Shown here in pieces: positions 41,389 through 51,091 of a DNA stretch of 64,000 bases. The translations under genes and the position numbers were made by a program. The first letter of the stretch is position 1, and each line of letters starts with the position of its first letter. This DNA is from Limnephilus marmoratus (taxonomy: Eukaryota > Arthropoda > Insecta > Trichoptera > Limnephilidae), in contig OU862910.1 of the NCBI GenBank assembly GCA_917880885.1, forward strand, positions 51,823,285 to 51,887,284, read 5' to 3'. The notes under the pieces are model-generated. The model made no database searches, was not told where the DNA came from, and saw nothing but the letters and a program-made list of their open reading frames with translations.

Positions 41389-41805
41389 GGCGAACAAGAA
41401 ATACTGACGTACTGATGCGGCGAGCCCTTACACGCATCAGTACAGCATCAGTATCCCCACCACTTTTCGGCCACGCCCCAATACTGATGAGGCCGATCCA
41501 AATATCTAGATGCGCGTCAGTAATTTTGTCGATGCGTCAGTATTAGCTATTACACGCATCAGTATTCGCATCAGTATTCAAATACTGATGTGAATACTGA
41601 TGCGTGTAATGGGGGGATATGAGATGCTTACTGCTCGAATGTCTATTGCGTGTTGCTATTGACATCCTTTTTCTTTCAAATCGGTACAGATTACACTAGA
41701 GCCTTTTTTAAATTTCTGTTTTTTTACTACTTTTTAAGTATGTGGAATTTTTGAAACCCTGATTTGTGGTTAGCACGAAGTGAATGATATAATTAACTTT
41801 TTCAG

Positions 41806-42351
41806 GTATTAACGGGCAACTTGCGTGGGCAAATGAAGATCTGGGACCTGCGATCTCCGAACAATAACCCGGTGACCACCTTCCTGCTAAGCGGAGACCA
41901 AGTGGCGGCAACCAGCGTCGTGCACCACCCCACACAGCGCCACCTGGTGCTGGCGGGCAGTGAGAACGGAGCCCTAGCAGTCTGGGACCTTCGCGTGAAC
42001 ACCTACCCGGCGTCCTTACTCAACGCGCATTCCGCCGCAGTCTCAGAGATTCAATTCCATCCCGATCACCCTCAACGACTCTTCACCTGCTCAGCCGGTG
42101 GAGAAATCTGGCATTGGAACACGTCAACCATGATGAAACAAATCACAGCGACGACAAATGCGACGGCTTCGTTTAACGAGTCTACCGTCAACCCGTGGCT
42201 GATGAGTGATGAAGACAGAGATAACCTTGAAGTGACTTCGCTGATGACAGATCTGCACAAACCCATCAATTCTATTGACTGTAATAAAAATATGATTTTG
42301 TGTGGCTGTGACAATGAAGCTGTTTACATCATTAAAAATGTCTACACATGA
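41806..42351 (+). CDS. Nup43: Nucleoporin Nup43, coding exon 3 (terminal)
   Basis: The acceptor TTTTTCAG ends at 41805. The exon encodes 181 aa and a TGA stop: VLTGNLRGQMKIWDLRS, GDQVAATSVVHHPTQRHLVL, GSENGALAVWDLRVNTYPAS, LFTCSAGGEIWHWNTS and the C-terminal CDNEAVYIIKNVYT. These match the vertebrate blades with GQLKIWDFR, DGMLSIWDVRQ, LFTCSEDGSLWHWD and GTDAEAIYVTRHLF in order. No canonical AATAAA lies within the next 100 bases; GATAAA at about 42375 could serve. Confidence 0.94.
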   Translation, partial: VLTGNLRGQMKIWDLRSPNNNPVTTFLLSGDQVAATSVVHHPTQRHLVLAGSENGALAVWDLRVNTYPASLLNAHSAAVSEIQFHPDHPQRLFTCSAGGEIWHWNTSTMMKQITATTNATASFNESTVNPWLMSDEDRDNLEVTSLMTDLHKPINSIDCNKNMILCGCDNEAVYIIKNVYT

Positions 42352-42434
42352 TTTATTGTGAGTTTTATATTTATGATAAAGTATCTTTTCTTACATTTTG
42401 CTTTTATTTTAATATCCTCTTTGAATATCAAGCA

Positions 42435-42510
42435 CAGTGGCGGTTCGTGGCCTTTCTCATTGGGAGTTCAATCGGAGATTAAAAAATGAGAGAAAATAAT
42501 TGCCAAATTT
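42435..42510 (+). mobile_element. hAT 5' terminus, orphan
   Basis: CAGTGGCGGTTCGTGGCC resembles the CAGTGGCGG terminus of 62473-63507. No matching right end or 8-bp duplication was found, so only the terminus is called. Confidence 0.45.
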
Positions 42511-42829
42511 ATAAAATCTGTTAATTTTTTCCATAAATATAGTACATATTTTTCCTCGGATCTGAAGGAATTTCATCTTATTTATAGTAGTTCCAGAAAG
42601 AGATTGTACGTGACGTCTTTGTTCTAGTATCTACTGTCTTTATCATTTTCATACAAGACGTATGAGAAGGAAGACCTAGCAAAAAGATACAATAAATTTA
42701 GCATCAGTGGCTAATAAATATACGGTCGTATTTAGGTTATAAAATTAGTTTAAATATGAAAATCACCAATTACACAAAAAACTGATACATAGTTATTTTT
42801 CTAATCTCATGGATTCGTTATTAGTAATC
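42511..42829. other. Noncoding, downstream of Nup43
   Basis: No gene or repeat is recognised. Confidence 0.35.
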
Positions 42830-43163
42830 AGTCAAGGGTTAATGCTCTTGACTAGGCATCCAAAAGTAGCGTGTTCAAATCCTAGCATGCGTAAATAAAT
42901 TTTATTTGATTAATTTGTGCTATTTCACATATGTATAGTATATTTGCGGCACAATCCCGAGTGGAAGATGCTCTCAGTATGACCCTGGTGTAAGACCACC
43001 ATTCGGAATGAAAAGTTGCTTGAAATGGCTTTAGCCTTGATTAGTGACCAGATTTGAATAGCCAGGTTCTTCCCAACTACCTCTTCACCTCCCCACTACC
43101 TTTAGCCTCATTGGGATGCCATTGTCTCACAGGCCGTTGTGGAGGATTCAAATAAAAAAAATA
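42830..43163 (+). mobile_element. tRNA-derived SINE, second copy
   Basis: The head is decayed (TGTTCAAATCC remains of the B box at about 42871). The body is well kept: CTCAGTATGACCCTGGTG, CACCATTCGGAATG, GCTTGAAATGGC, GAATAGCCAGGTTCTTCC, then an A-run at 43152-43160. It serves as the empty-site reference for the MITE at 60424 and the hAT at 31862. Confidence 0.7.
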
Positions 43164-43204
43164 GATGCTACGCAAGTGGGTAGCCGACAGATTGCTAAGT
43201 TCTG

Positions 43205-43455
43205 CACATTCACATAGTTTCACGAGGGGATAAATGACGCTAGTTCCTTGGAGCATCTTCCATTGAAATACCGGTAGAACAGCTAATAAACTAAAATAAC
43301 GACAGCATTCCTACCTGACGCCTGTGCTCTAAAGATTGCAATCCGTTTGTTAAAATGGGAGCATCAATAAAACGGACCGCCCGTTTCTGCTCAGAACCGA
43401 GGGTTTTTTCAGGTATTTTGGGCCTTCAGACCAGAGGTGACCGTGCCAAATTCTA
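43205..43455 (-). pseudogene. LINE internal fragment (family of 22528)
   Basis: The stretch is nearly identical in sense to 22820-23045 (for example GACGCCTGTGCTCTAAAGAT and GACCGCCCGTTTCTGC). It has a 20-base insertion near 43280 and a broken frame. It lacks the LINE 3' tail, so it is a fragment of a larger decayed copy. Confidence 0.7.
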
Positions 43456-43549
43456 TTGTTGATCATATTATAAAACAACTTAACCCATTTTATTATACTT
43501 TTTAAGAAGAGAGAGTAGACCATAAAATGTTTAAATTCATTTGTCGATA

Positions 43550-43812
43550 AGGGCCTTCGCTCATGGAGAAACTGAAAAAAAACAGTTGTCGACGCAATCG
43601 CAATCGCTGCCGCGGCACTCGCGTTTCAGTTGCATTGTTGACAGGTTGCCATGGTAGCGGCTCACGAACTGTCGTCGAGTAAGTTTTCGAGTAATCTGAG
43701 ATATGTCAGATCAGAAGAATATCCATTTTGTTCAGGAGGTTGATTGCGATTGCGTCGACAACTTTTTTATTGTCGGTTTTTTTCAGTATCTCGATGAGCG
43801 GATGGCCTGGAA
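43550..43812. mobile_element. MITE with GTTGTCGACGCAATCGC arms
   Basis: Arms of about 60 bases: GGCCTTCGCTCATGGAG, ACTGAAAAAAA and GTTGTCGACGCAATCGCAAT at the left, with the inverse at the right ending GAGCGGATGGCC. The centre is GC-richer. No coding and no clear target duplication. Confidence 0.7.
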
Positions 43813-44980
43813 GTAAATTAAAAAAGAGCACATCTGAAATAACCTCTCTTTTTAAAAACGGGAATTTTACGTGTCACTCCCACCAGCCCAGTTAAAGACT
43901 TTTTAGTTAGTACCAAATCGAATTCGAGCTTTTTTATTTTCTATTCAATGTGCAAGTAAAACACCGTTTAACGGTAAATTGTTTTTTTAGTAAGGTTATT
44001 GCTGCGCAATTTATATTTAGCGTTGTTTGTGTTCTAAAAACCAGTGGAATTCTTTTGTTAGCTTTGTTGTAAAGATAAAAGAGAGATGCCAATAGTTCGT
44101 TCCACGTACGAGTTGACCTACACAAAAAAGGCGGAGAATCGATCTATTCTTTTGAAGCCAAAATAAGCACGCCCTTCTTCGTTGAGTTTCACTCAATGTC
44201 GATGCTGCTAGCTTGAGCAGGCTCATTGAAATACCCGAAGAGCAGACCCAGCATATCTATATCTGTGTTATAGATCTGCCAATCGGTCGGAAAAGCCTAC
44301 GCAATAAGGCTATGCAGAAATTTACGGAAAAGCCTACGCAATAAGGCTATGCAGAAAACTTGCGCAACGTAGCAACATGGGAAGGCTGTGCCGGCAAGGC
44401 AGTTAGTTATATGTGTGTGTGGTGGCTGAAGCCTCACAGGAAGGCTTTGACGGTATACTGGTACGGGTAATATCCCGGCGGAGGGACGTGATTTATCTGT
44501 CCAGGTACCAGGGGACCATATCACTGCACCAGTTTCTGAACTGTAGGTAATGAATCACGGGGGACAGGGAACTATCATTTACTGTTGTTGTGTTGTACTG
44601 TGTTTATTGATGACCCATTTTAGATCTTCCTCTCGAGTGAAATATTATGTTTATTTGTACTGACCAAGTATGACAAATTATATGAATAGTGATAATAAAT
44701 CAAATTTGCCATTTTTATGGTTTCCGGGGGTATTGTGTTGTAATAAAATATTTGCAATATAATGATTTTATCTACTGCAAGAAACTCAACTAACAAAAGT
44801 GAAACACCTATCTATCTAAAATAGAAAGAAGAGTGTCTGCGGGTTTGTTTTAATACAAATCTACAGTATTCTGAGGTTGATGAAATTTTGTACACTTGAC
44901 TTTCAAAACAATACCACCCCTTAAAGCAGCATAAATCCCGGGAAACGTTGGGTGCTTAAACCGGTTCTCAATAATATTGT
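43813..44980. other. Noncoding with a 37-bp duplication
   Basis: 44288-44324 and 44325-44359 are two copies of CGGAAAAGCCTACGCAATAA plus GGCTATGCAGAAA. 44855-44960 resembles the repeat at 27225-27375. No coding is recognised. Confidence 0.5.
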
Positions 44981-45330
44981 TCCTCTGCCGCTCTGGGAAC
45001 CATTTATTGGATCACCAACACCCCTGTCATAGGTTATCCCAAGTGGTTCGTTACGTTTGGTGATTTAGCAGGGATGCCCGGGTTCATGGGATGAGGTTTA
45101 TCTAGGTCTTGGCGGGGAATATATTTGTCCACCTTCCGTGCTGGATCAGAAGAGACTTGCTGAGGGAGACCTAGCCTCCAGCCAAACTGTCTCGAACCAT
45201 TGGCGCACCGAGTGGGAGGGATGCTTTTATACGTCCATCACTCCTAAATACGTTGATCCCAGATTCCCACCCTCCCCTCATACCCTTTTCCTTACCAGAA
45301 CTTCCTATCCCTAAAAAGTCCCTCAACATA
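44981..45330 (+). mobile_element. SINE-like element, copy 5, 3' truncated
   Basis: The body matches other copies (GGATGCCCGGGTTCATGGG, GTGGGAGGGATG), but the sequence leaves the family at CTAAAAAGTCCCTCAACA, so the 3' hairpin tail is missing, cut by the MITE at 45344. Confidence 0.65.
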
Positions 45331-45343
45331 GTAATACCCGTGA

Positions 45344-45758
45344 TGACTCCAGTTACTAAAACAGCCTGCATGTCGGACGAATATCTACAGCTCATATGTT
45401 GAACTTCAGAGTGTTGACTAATATCTACAGAGCGTAGGTTGAACTAATATCTACAGAGCGTAGGTTGGACTAATCAGCTAAATGTGTCCAATAGTCCAAT
45501 ATCAGGGATTTTTACATACATACTTACATAAATTAAGTTTTTTAAACTGCATACGCAATATTACGTTATTCCAATATGCTATAAATAATTGCAAATCCAA
45601 CCTCTGCCAGTGCTGTAGATATTCGTCAACACTTTGGTTCTCATAGAATATTAGTCAATAGTTTGAGCTGTAGATATTCGTCAACACTTTGATTCTCATA
45701 GATATTAGTTAGATTTTTTCAGTTTTTGGAATTCCTGTAGATATTAGTAGACGCCTCC
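45344..45758 (-). mobile_element. CTGTAGATATTAGT-repeat MITE, copy B (inverted)
   Basis: This is the inverse of 26603-26920: GACTCCAG at the left, TAGTAGACGCCTCC at the right, with the shared middle ATCAGCTAAATGTGTCCAAT and ACTGCATACGCAATATTACG. It has more subterminal GTAGATATTCGTCAACACTT units than copy A. Confidence 0.75.
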
Positions 45759-45882
45759 CCCGTGATGGATACTTTAGGGACTGCCAGGTGACATTGGCGG
45801 GAGATTTAAACCGAAAATTACTCACGAATATTGGTAAGAAACGTTGATTTGGCTGCAAAATGGTAATGTTTATTTCACTTTA

Positions 45883-46033
45883 GGGGGCATACATTAATTA
45901 CGTGAGCAGTTTTTCTTCCAGTCTAGACCCCCCCCCCCCCCGCCCCTTTTGTGAGATAAATTTGGTAAATTCTTTTTTAAATTCTGCTGGACCCCCCCCC
46001 CCTTTTGAGCTCACGTAATTAATGTATGCCCCC
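45883..46033. mobile_element. G-run MITE with TTA duplication
   Basis: Termini GGGGGCATACATTAATTACG and the inverse. TTA is present at 45880-45882 and 46034-46036. Two C-runs of 9-12 bases lie inside. 151 bp, no coding. Confidence 0.85.
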
Positions 46034-46504
46034 TTATAGGTTTTAAATATAGCTAAGTACTTAATATAAGTTTTATTGTAAGCTTTCATTTTTTTGTGTA
46101 AAGAATCATTGTCTCGCCTTCTTCATTTTATCTCTTTAAAAGGCCTCTTTAAAAGACTCGCCTTAATTAATCCCTTCCTACAGCCGGGTCTCAATATAGT
46201 TCCCGTGGTTGCACACAGTACACAGAGGCTCCTGTGAGGTGTCACAAAAGTATATATTTTCAGTAAAAAATAATAACAATAATCTCCGCACATAGGTAGT
46301 TAGTAGTTATCTTTGTGACAAAAAGTTTTATAATTTATGAGAACCACTTATTTACTGCAAAATATCACATCAATATTAAAGCGCAATAACATCATTGTTT
46401 CCATGACAAAAAATTGATGCATTGGCGTAGTAACCAACTGGAAAATTCTACATATTCAATTTTCATTTTATTGTTACCATGATAAGTTATAATTTTATTG
46501 AATA
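46034..46504. other. Noncoding
   Basis: No gene or repeat is recognised. Confidence 0.35.
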
Positions 46505-46690
46505 CTAGCAAGATCCCGGCGTGCGTTGCAATGCCACTAAAAAATAAATTGTTTCTCCCTGCGTGTCTTTTCCCATTCCCCTTCCCCTCCCATGTCCCCT
46601 TCCCCTCACGCATTCCCCTTCCACCTTCCCCGCCTTCCCTCTCCCGCGAACCACCCTCCCACGAATTCTCAAATTGTGACAGTTTCCTAA
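46505..46690 (-). mobile_element. Helitron 3' part (minus), 5' truncated
   Basis: CTAG at 46505-46508 is preceded on the minus strand by CGCACGCCGGGATCTTG. The TGCGTTGCAATGCCA phrase and the following C/T tract (46545-46680) match the family of 10975-11414. The element is cut off before the Harbinger-like copy at 46703. Confidence 0.65.
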
Positions 46691-46702
46691 GTGTTTTTGT
46701 AA

Positions 46703-47233
46703 TGCCGGCGCCAGACATGAGTTCAAAGAAGTGATCAAATAAGTGTTCACATGTATTGCACGAGCATTTTATACTGTTGTCACATATTTGATCACTTAAG
46801 TGCGCTTTGCCATTCCGTGTCGGTTTTTTAGCGCACATCAAAGGAATCAAAGTCCAAATGTTTGTGTGCCCGCCACACTGCGCGAAGCCCAGTTGCGAGT
46901 TACGAGAGCATGCGAGAGCGTCGCCGTGGAGAGATGTTGTGCGTAAACAACCAAACGAACTAATGATGGAGTGGAATAATGAGAGCGTTTTCGAGTTTAT
47001 AGAGTTGACACAAGGAGAGCCAGATATATGGGATCCGAAACATAAAGGGCATAAAAATCGAAATAACAAACTGTGTCGACCAAATCGTCGTCCATGTTTT
47101 GTGAAGTCTATTTGAAAACTGTGAGCTCAAAGGAGTGATCAAATCTTTGAACACATATCTGGCAGATACAACAATATGTGACCAAATGTGTGAATAAGTG
47201 ATTACTTCTTTGAACTTATGTCTGGCGGTTGCA
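46703..47233 (+). mobile_element. Harbinger-like element carrying a MADF fragment, copy 2
   Basis: Termini TGCCGGCGCCAGACATGAG and the inverse CATGTCTGG-type end (here TTATGTCTGGCGGTTGCA), with further symmetry through TTCAAAGAAGTGATCA. It is uninterrupted, so it gives the unfilled reference for the nested element in copy 1. Confidence 0.7.
46807..47115 (+). pseudogene. MADF-domain protein N-terminal fragment, copy 2
   Basis: The 102-codon frame contains MEWNNESVFEFIELTQGEPD and IWDPKHKGHKNRNN, the first half of a MADF domain, about 85% like copy 1 by eye. After that the frame continues into terminal-repeat sequence (KLCRPNRRPCFVKSI). It cannot form a whole domain, but the frame is open in both copies. 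Confidence 0.7.
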
Positions 47234-47559
47234 ATAATCCAGAAACCTTCGCGAGGATGGAAAGAAGGTATTTTGAAAGTTTCAAACATTTCCTACGTAT
47301 AGCAATATAACGACAACTCATATATGTAAACATATATAAACCCAAGTAAGCAGATGTTGATTTATATATATAATAGAGATCAATATTTCTTAACTGTATT
47401 GAAAGAATCGCCCCCTTTACCAGAGTAAAATTATCCAGTCATATTTAAGCTCTGTGAATACAAAGAATATGAACAGAAGCAGGAAAAACCATCCTACGAA
47501 GTAACTACAATGTAAATTTGAAAACGAGACTCAGTCGACAATCTCAAACATCCCACCTT
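47234..47559. other. Noncoding
   Basis: No gene or repeat is recognised. Confidence 0.35.
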
Positions 47560-47830
47560 GCCTCACTGTGCCTATGCATGAAAAGTATTAAGGTTTAATC
47601 ATAGACATCCAAATGGATAGACAAGCAGTTACAGATGAGGGGTAAAACCAAACTATGGAGAGCAAAGGGGGGAAAGATGACTGTCATTCGTTGAACAATC
47701 AATCTGACAGTATATAGGCATCTCGCATTACAATATCACCATTTAGTTCTTAAAAGCAAAATCTGCTTTGAATGAATAGACCTTTTTACATGGGAGCGCG
47801 AATTGCTTGCCACGTTCAAAACTTATTTGC
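47560..47830 (+). repeat. Dispersed repeat, copy 1
   Basis: The stretch matches 63760-64000: GACAGTATATAGGCA, CATTTAGTTCTTAAAAG, GAATGAATAGACCTTTTTAC and ATGGGAGCGCGAATTGC. Extent and class are unknown, and the second copy leaves the window. Confidence 0.7.
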
Positions 47831-48797
47831 TAAGGCCAAATGCTCGCCCCAAAAAAACTCGCGCCAATACACATATCAATTTTTTCTTGCCGTGTTTAGT
47901 TAAAACACTTTTACAAATGTTTCATAATTTACTTACCCCTGTAACCAGCGACGAGCACATTGGAGTACCGCCCACATTCTCTATGTGCATATTGATACGT
48001 AGATATATTGTATAGCACAAGCTGCCGTTATTTCGTTAAATGTATGGATGTCAGCTTCTCGCTGTTCACGGCAAGAATGATGACGTCACACATTTTAGAT
48101 TCAAGCGAGGCTATATCCCCTCCCCATGGAGCGAGCCGGTTCCAAGGAGGAGCTACAGCCGGCGCCATGTGGAGGGGGAAATAATACGTTTTTATCACTT
48201 AGGGCAGGTCCAGATATATTCATATGTCCGTGGGTTTAATACATATTAACAATCTTTTTTTGAGGTTGATAGAATAATAATTTTCTGAAATTACATAATG
48301 AATTTGTTTTTTTAAATCTGAAATAAATATTACGGTACTGTTTGTTTACCTCTCTTAATCTCGGGTTCATATTTTTTTACCAATGATAGTTATTATCTGG
48401 GGTCAACAGTGTAGTGATATCAGGGGTTTGCCGTAACATTGTTTTAGTATTATTAATCTAGTTTATAAGAAACACAAATTAAAACAATATTTAAAATGTA
48501 ATATGTTTACATAAGATCAAATAATAATAATACGTTGAAATCATTTATAATTTCATGTCTTCTTAAATGTTTTAAATAAAGTAAGTACATCTACTTAAAT
48601 TTAATTTTTGTTTTCTTGAATGAATTTTAGAAATGAAATGGAATTTTAGATGTGGAAATTAACCCACTTCCCGTCATCCTATAGACTAATTGTTGATAAT
48701 GCATTCAATCAACTTTTGGTGGCATACACGCATTCTCTGAAATTTACTACTAGCCGGTCATAGAAATGGTACATCTAGTTCAAAAATTGAAAATGGA
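47831..48797. other. Noncoding
   Basis: No gene is recognised. It includes a GC-richer stretch at 48110-48180. Confidence 0.35.
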
Positions 48798-49094
48798 TTT
48801 TTTTTTTTTTAAGTGAGCTCTACACTTGGGGATGCTGTGTGGAGGGGTTATTTTAAGGAAAGGAAGGAGAGGAGAGATCTGGGAAGGAAAAGGGTTTAAG
48901 GGGTGGGTAGGAATCTGGGGTTCAGTATGTCCTGGTCGTCCGCCTCCAAGACCTAGACAAACCTCACCCCATGAACCCGGGCACCCCTGCTAAATCACCA
49001 AACGTAGTAAACCACTTGGGGTGACCTACGGCAGAGGTGTTGGTTATCTAATAATGGTTCCCGGGGCGGCGGTACCCATTCCCGCCTCCCAAAT
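48798..49094 (-). mobile_element. SINE-like element, copy 6 (minus), internal deletion
   Basis: The minus strand begins AATTTGGGAGGCGGGAATGG. The tail hairpin and middle part are deleted: GAGCTC is followed almost directly by the TACACTTGGGGATGCTGTG phrase. Confidence 0.7.
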
Positions 49095-49224
49095 TATTAA
49101 CATTAAATTAGTTGATAAATAATAATAAATCATTTAATTCACTAACTAAGCTAGGTAGGTTAGGACAGTTTGCGTTAGCTAATGAGTGTATTCAATTATT
49201 ATCACATTGATTAGGTACCTGCTT

Positions 49225-49580
49225 GTTTTACGTTAGCTCCACACAGGAGGCCTTGAGGAAAATAATTCCCTCAAGGCCTATGTCATCTTTGGGGATGCTG
49301 TGTAGAAGATCTTTTTAGGAAAGGAAATTCTGGGATGGAAAAGGAACGAGAGGTGGGTAGGAATCTCGGGTCAGTGTGTCCAGGTGTAATAGATGTAAGA
49401 ATTCATCCCTCCCACTATGGTGAAAGGCGATGTTCCCCATCGACTCCTGCTGAAAGGTCAAAAGGACTCCCTCAACCAGTCTCTCCCAATCAGGCCTGCC
49501 ACACAGCTGGTGGACACATGCATCCGCCGCCAAGACCAGGACAAACCTCACCCCTTGAACCCGGGTAACCCTGCTGAGTC
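49225..49580 (-). mobile_element. SINE-like element, copy 7 (minus)
   Basis: The 3' tail is intact (plus reads GTTAGCTCCACACAGGAGGC, then CTTGAGG / CCTCAAGG). The 5' part stops in CACCCCTTGAACCCGGG, so it is 5' truncated. The compensating change in the tail stem (CCTTGAGG with CCTCAAGG) keeps the pairing. Confidence 0.7.
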
Positions 49581-50460
49581 TTATTCATAAATAAAACAAT
49601 CCCTCTGTTGGGAAAAGGGGGAGGTTCCACGGTCTTTGTTCGGGCAAATCTATACCTACACCCATGTATTCCTCCCGTCTTACCTACCTATCCTGATATA
49701 TCCATCTTGCCATTGTCACCGGTTCAAGATTGATTCCTAACCGCGAAATCAGTGCAATTTTTACACCGCGCGGTACTGGCAGCCAAATACTTTGGTCTCG
49801 TCGCTTTATAGTCGAAACCCGGATCCGCGCAAGATACGTGTTTTCAACCGTGGAGTTTTCTTGAGTGTAGGGTCATCTTGTTTTCGGTGGACATCCCATT
49901 TTTTCCCCTTCATCCCTTTCATTCCAACAGTGGTGGGTAGAGATATCGAACTCCGCGAAAGAAAATAACAGCTTCCAATAGCTATCGAAACAGTCTTATT
50001 ATTTTCAAAACTCAGATCAGCTGTTGTACCTACCTACCTACAATAAAAACACATCCGGGTTTGGTAGACATAGCAGTAAAAAGCACTGTTTTTTCGAGGT
50101 AGAAAAATAATGTAAGTATAAGGGGAATATCGAAATTATACCCCGCCACTGCTCAAAAGAAGACGGTGAAACAAATTAAATGATAATATTTGTTGAGAGC
50201 GCAGTATAAAATACGCTAAGTAATTAGTTATTATCGAACTACATACTTGTTCTTATTATTGGCGTATCGTCTTATGACCTATGATGATTATCGGTCATTT
50301 CACTTTACTCGATTTAGGTATATTGTTTTTCTAACTGACACTATATTATTCATTTTAGAAATTCATTATCCGCATCCGATTCCCGGTGTTCACCGGTCGG
50401 TGTTCGTCTTGTCTTGCGAAAACCATCCCAGCTCCGTACAGTTGGAAAAATACCGGCAAA
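49581..50460 (+). promoter_or_regulatory. Upstream region and 5' leader of the PRCP-like gene
   Basis: No repeat is recognised after 49600. Composition rises in GC near 50360-50440 (CCGATTCCCGGTGTTCACCG), consistent with a transcribed leader. No firm TATA box or initiator can be named. Confidence 0.35.
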
Positions 50461-50700
50461 ATGATATCTAAAAAAGTGAAGTTATTAACGCTATTATTTT
50501 CGTTGGTTTTGATATGCCATCATTGCCAGCAAACCTTGGCAGAAGAAGCTTCCAAGAGAATCTATAAAACTTTGCAATTCGAAGTTCCGATAGACCATTT
50601 TAGTTTTGCGTCAAACTACACATTCAAAATTCGATATCTCTACAATGACACGTTCTGGGATAAAGAAAATGGACCCATATTTTTGTACACAGGAAATGAG
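50461..50700 (+). CDS. Lysosomal Pro-X carboxypeptidase-like peptidase (S28), exon 1
   Basis: PRCP-type serine carboxypeptidases cut a C-terminal residue after proline in the lysosome or outside the cell. Exon 1 encodes 80 aa. Residues 7-27 (KLLTLLFSLVLICHHCQQTL) form a signal peptide. Then come FEVPIDHFSFASNYTFKIRY and ENGPIFLYTGNE, matching the family's Q/P-x-D-H-F ... T-F-x-x-R-Y and G-x-I-x-F-Y-T-G-N-E. Two N-glycosylation sequons are present (NYT, NDT). Donor GTAATA follows a phase-0 codon. The ATG at 50461 is chosen because the signal peptide follows at once. The catalytic Ser, Asp and His lie in exons beyond the window. DPP7, the other S28 member, is less likely but not excluded. Confidence 0.85.
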
Positions 50701-51091
50701 GTAATATGAATACAATACGTAGATTATTTTATTGTTTTGTATATTGTATTGATTTTGATTTTCTGAAAACGTTTTGCGGTGTCAAATTCAAAAAAATAGT
50801 GATCGAGTTCAAACTCCAAACTCGACAATTTGGGATCGCTCACTTTTTTAATAGGCTCTGACCGAAGCTATACTCTATTAAATTATACAGGATTAAATTT
50901 TGTGTATTTGATATTTTAAAATTACTGATATTAATTATTTCAGTGCTATTGTTATGGTTATTAGTTATTACTAATATCAGTAACAACAATATCACTTCTT
51001 GCTTCGCAGCTCTCAATAAATAGATGCCTAATTTCCAAAACATCAATAAACCACTAGTATAAAGAATAAAGAGTAGAAAATATGGTAAACT
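50701..51091. other. PRCP-like intron 1, left part
   Basis: AT-rich intron without recognisable repeat. Confidence 0.4.

Larger units (their letters stand above)
40281..41612. mobile_element. PIF/Harbinger transposon relic with two gene fragments
   Basis: Termini CCATTACACGCATCAGTATT and the exact inverse at the right end, with GCATCAGTATT-type motifs repeated about a dozen times in both subterminal regions, likely transposase-binding sites. Two convergent gene fragments remain: a nuclease-type transposase start on plus and a MADF protein on minus. This is the two-gene layout of autonomous Harbinger elements. An internal deletion has fused the two genes' remains and a SINE-like copy has entered the MADF gene. 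Target duplication is not clear. It lies in Nup43 intron 2. Confidence 0.8.

Noticed and set aside
34931..42351. Nup43 as a retrocopy or pseudogene
   Set aside because: It has two introns with consensus splice sites and consistent phases, and no stop or frameshift across 357 codons.
44297..44524. 75-aa minus-strand frame
   Set aside because: Covers a 37-bp duplication; no recognisable protein features.
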